Shown: piece by piece, positions 15,772 to 17,147 of the stretch
Position numbering within the stretch: position 1 is the stretch's first letter
Layout: every line of letters starts with the position of its first letter
Assembly: GCA_963694825.1 (NCBI GenBank)
Contig: CAVOEV010000090.1
Coordinates: 1-17,147 of the forward strand
DNA: 17,147 nucleotides
Direction of reading: 5' to 3'
From: UBA8437 sp963694825
GTDB lineage: Bacteria; Planctomycetota; Planctomycetia; Planctomycetales; Planctomycetaceae
Notes under the pieces: model-generated
Seen by the model: only the letters and a program-made list of their open reading frames with translations
Databases searched by the model: none
Told to the model about the DNA's origin: nothing
Position numbers and translations under genes: made by a program

Positions 15772-16872
15772 ATGCCCCCACCGCAGCCTCCACCGCAGCC
15801 TCCACCGCAGCAACTCCCCAAGCCTCGGGAGTTGTTGAAGCTGGATTGCGACCGTCAGTTGATGACGGTTCGGTTCAGTGCGTGTGGTCGGATGTTGGTG
15901 GCGGGTGGTTACGACGCGTCGATCAGGCGTTGGCAGTGGGGTGTCGAGAAGCCTGTTGAGTTGGACCGGGTGTCGGGTCATCGGGGTTGGGTATCGTGGG
16001 TTGAGTTTCAGCCGGGTGGAGAGTTGTTGTTCAGTGTGGACACCTGGGGTCGATTGCAGGCGACTCGTGGGATTGCCGGGGCGACCGAGTTGGCCTGGCA
16101 CCACGATACGGCTCACGACGGCTGGATCCGATCGTTGTCGGTATCGGATGATGGGCAGGTGTTGGTAACGGCTGGTCGTGATCGAGCGATACGGGTGTGG
16201 TCGGCATCGGACGGCAAGTTGTTGCACGAGTTGTTGGATCAGCCGACCGAGGTGTTTGCCGTGGCGATTCATCCGGACAAGTCGTTGTTGGTCACGGGCG
16301 ATTTATTTGGAGTGTTGCGTCGTTTCGAGTTGCCTGGCGGGAAGTGTCTTGGCGAGACGCCTGTCGAGAAGATGCATTATTACGAGCGGATCCAGGACGT
16401 TGGTGGTTTGCGGTTGTTGCGATTCCATGACAAGGGCCGTGTGTTGATTTGTGCCGGCGGTGAGCCTCAGAAGACGGGTCGAGCGATCGCGATTCCGACG
16501 ATTCACTGGTTGAAATGGCCGAATTTGAAGGTCGAGCACACGGCTCGTCTGGGTGCCCAGAACCACGGTTTCGTTTTTGATCTGGCGTGGCACTCGGGCG
16601 GATATTGGGCGGTCGTGACCAGTGGTCAGCCCGGCAACGGCCAGTTTCTGTTGCTCGAACCGGGTGCGGAGAAGCCATTTTTCACATCGACAAAGATGTC
16701 AAACTGTCACAGTGTGGCGGTTCACTCGGACGGTCGTATCGTGGTGTCGGCATCGAACCGTAACAGTCAGGGCAACGGTGCCGTGCGTGACAAGATGGGC
16801 GGCTACGTCGCCAATTATTCCCCGCTGCATGTGTTTGCGGTATCGGATGTTGAGGAGAAGTCACCAGGTTAG
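15772..16872 (+). CDS. WD40-repeat propeller protein with polyproline-glutamine N-terminus
   Basis: This 366-residue protein starts at ATG 15772, with GGAG 9 nt upstream, 28 nt after the DUF1501 stop. The first 16 residues are PPPQ repeats, encoded by a 12-bp DNA repeat. WD40-type blades follow: LMTVRFSACGRMLVAGGYD with IRRWQW, GWVSWVEFQPGGELLFSVD, WIRSLSVSDDGQVLVTAGRD with IRVWSASDGKLL, VFAVAIHPDKSLLVTGD, LRLLRFHDKGRVLICAGGE, FVFDLAWHSGGYWAVVTSG and CHSVAVHSDGRIVVSAS. About seven blades would fill the chain. No signal peptide or membrane segment is seen, so it looks cytoplasmic although its neighbours look exported, unless an unseen route applies. A WD40 gene after a PSCyt2/DUF1501 pair is a familiar planctomycete arrangement. 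A scaffold or binding role is inferred; the partner is unknown. Confidence 0.88.
   Translation: MPPPQPPPQPPPQQLPKPRELLKLDCDRQLMTVRFSACGRMLVAGGYDASIRRWQWGVEKPVELDRVSGHRGWVSWVEFQPGGELLFSVDTWGRLQATRGIAGATELAWHHDTAHDGWIRSLSVSDDGQVLVTAGRDRAIRVWSASDGKLLHELLDQPTEVFAVAIHPDKSLLVTGDLFGVLRRFELPGGKCLGETPVEKMHYYERIQDVGGLRLLRFHDKGRVLICAGGEPQKTGRAIAIPTIHWLKWPNLKVEHTARLGAQNHGFVFDLAWHSGGYWAVVTSGQPGNGQFLLLEPGAEKPFFTSTKMSNCHSVAVHSDGRIVVSASNRNSQGNGAVRDKMGGYVANYSPLHVFAVSDVEEKSPG
15778..15811 (+). repeat. 12-bp in-frame repeat encoding the PPPQ tag
   Basis: The unit CCACCGCAGCCT occurs at 15778-15789 and 15790-15801, with 10 bases of a third copy at 15802-15811. It is in frame, codes for a Pro-Pro-Gln-Pro period, and is a likely site of copy-number change. 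Confidence 0.9.
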
Positions 16873-16905
16873 TCGTCATTCGGCGGCGAGAAACAGGGAG
16901 CAGTG

Positions 16906-17147
16906 ATGTTGGGTCGCTTGTGGCACATTTGTCTGTTGGTTCCGGGATTGGCACTTGGCGTGATGAACTGTCCGTGCGGTGCTGATGACGGTTTACTGGT
17001 GTTTGTGTCGTCTTTTGCCAAGGGGGAGGCTGGGGCGATTCATGCGTTTCGGGTGAATTCGGATCGGGGCACGATGAAACTCGTGCACCGGACGTCTGAT
17101 GTCGAGAACCCGTTCTTTCTGGCTCTTTCGCCGAACCGCAAGTTTCT
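16906..17147 (+). CDS. Exported lactonase / YncE-like beta-propeller protein, N-terminal part (cut by window edge)
   Basis: Eighty full codons are visible before the right edge. ATG 16906 has AGGGAG 5 nt upstream and follows the WD40 stop by 33 nt, so it extends the same operon. The first 25 or so residues form a signal peptide-like segment (LWHICLLVPGLALGVMN) ending near CGADDG. The mature part begins LLVFVSSFAKGEAGAIHAFRV, then MKLVHRTSD and NPFFLALSPNRKF, the pattern of the first blade of 7-bladed lactonase (6-phosphogluconolactonase-like) and YVTN/YncE propellers. Catalytic or metal residues lie beyond the edge, so enzyme activity cannot be judged. WD40 and YVTN proteins are the main alternatives. 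Confidence 0.78.
   Translation, partial: MLGRLWHICLLVPGLALGVMNCPCGADDGLLVFVSSFAKGEAGAIHAFRVNSDRGTMKLVHRTSDVENPFFLALSPNRKF

Noticed and set aside
14256..15821. A 521-codon open frame on the minus strand opposite the DUF1501 gene, starting with a Gly/Cys-rich repeat
   Set aside because: The Gly/Cys repeat is the reverse reading of the PPPQ-coding 12-mer, and the rest has no recognisable fold. The DUF1501 motifs on the plus strand decide the case.
1..17147. Signs of a mobile island
   Set aside because: No integrase, transposase, tRNA edge or matched end repeats were seen, and base composition appears even across the window.

Overview
The window looks like a piece of a planctomycete chromosome. 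The evidence is the set of signature families: PSCyt/PSD proteins (DUF1549/DUF1553 and the DUF1587-1595-1592-1588-1585 array), DUF1501 and DUF1552 proteins with twin-arginine leaders, and VIT-VWA, Asp-box propeller, WD40 and lactonase-like propeller proteins. No tRNA, rRNA, CRISPR array, transposase or phage gene was seen. The DNA is moderately GC-rich, and its + strand is G+T-rich whichever way the genes run.

Layout. (1) 1-2301, minus strand: a two-gene RND-type efflux operon, membrane fusion protein then inner-membrane permease; the permease runs off the left edge. (2) 2302-2615: a 314-nt divergent control region with a nested inverted repeat, four perfect copies of an 11-bp unit, a hexamer triplet and a 10-codon mini-ORF. 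(3) 2616-5990, plus strand: a large exported Asp-box (BNR/sortilin-like) beta-propeller with two PDZ domains inserted between blades. It converges, with one base between stop codons, on (4) 5992-8268, minus strand: a secreted VIT-VWA protein. (5) 8445-12555, minus strand: a two-gene unit of an 877-aa LamG + PSCyt1 + DUF1587/1595/1592/1588/1585 protein and a DUF1552 protein. (6) 12755-17147, plus strand, divergent from (5): a short DUF1549/DUF1553 protein, a DUF1501 protein, a polyproline-tagged WD40 protein and the start of an exported lactonase-like propeller; the last is cut by the right edge.

How the genes may work together. Units (5) and (6) are the two classic planctomycete pairings, a cytochrome-like PSCyt protein plus a Tat-exported DUF1552 or DUF1501 protein. 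Here they sit back to back and share about 200 bp of upstream DNA. Each cytochrome-like protein carries CxxCH motifs and each partner carries a twin-arginine leader, so both pairs probably act outside the cytoplasmic membrane. Their reactions and substrates are not established. Propeller, VIT-VWA and PDZ proteins nearby suggest a locus devoted to cell-envelope or extracellular binding and processing, with the efflux operon as a separate neighbour. The most unusual items are the PDZ pair inside the propeller, the divergent pairing of the two PSCyt systems, the 11-bp repeat array, and the strand composition bias that ignores gene direction.
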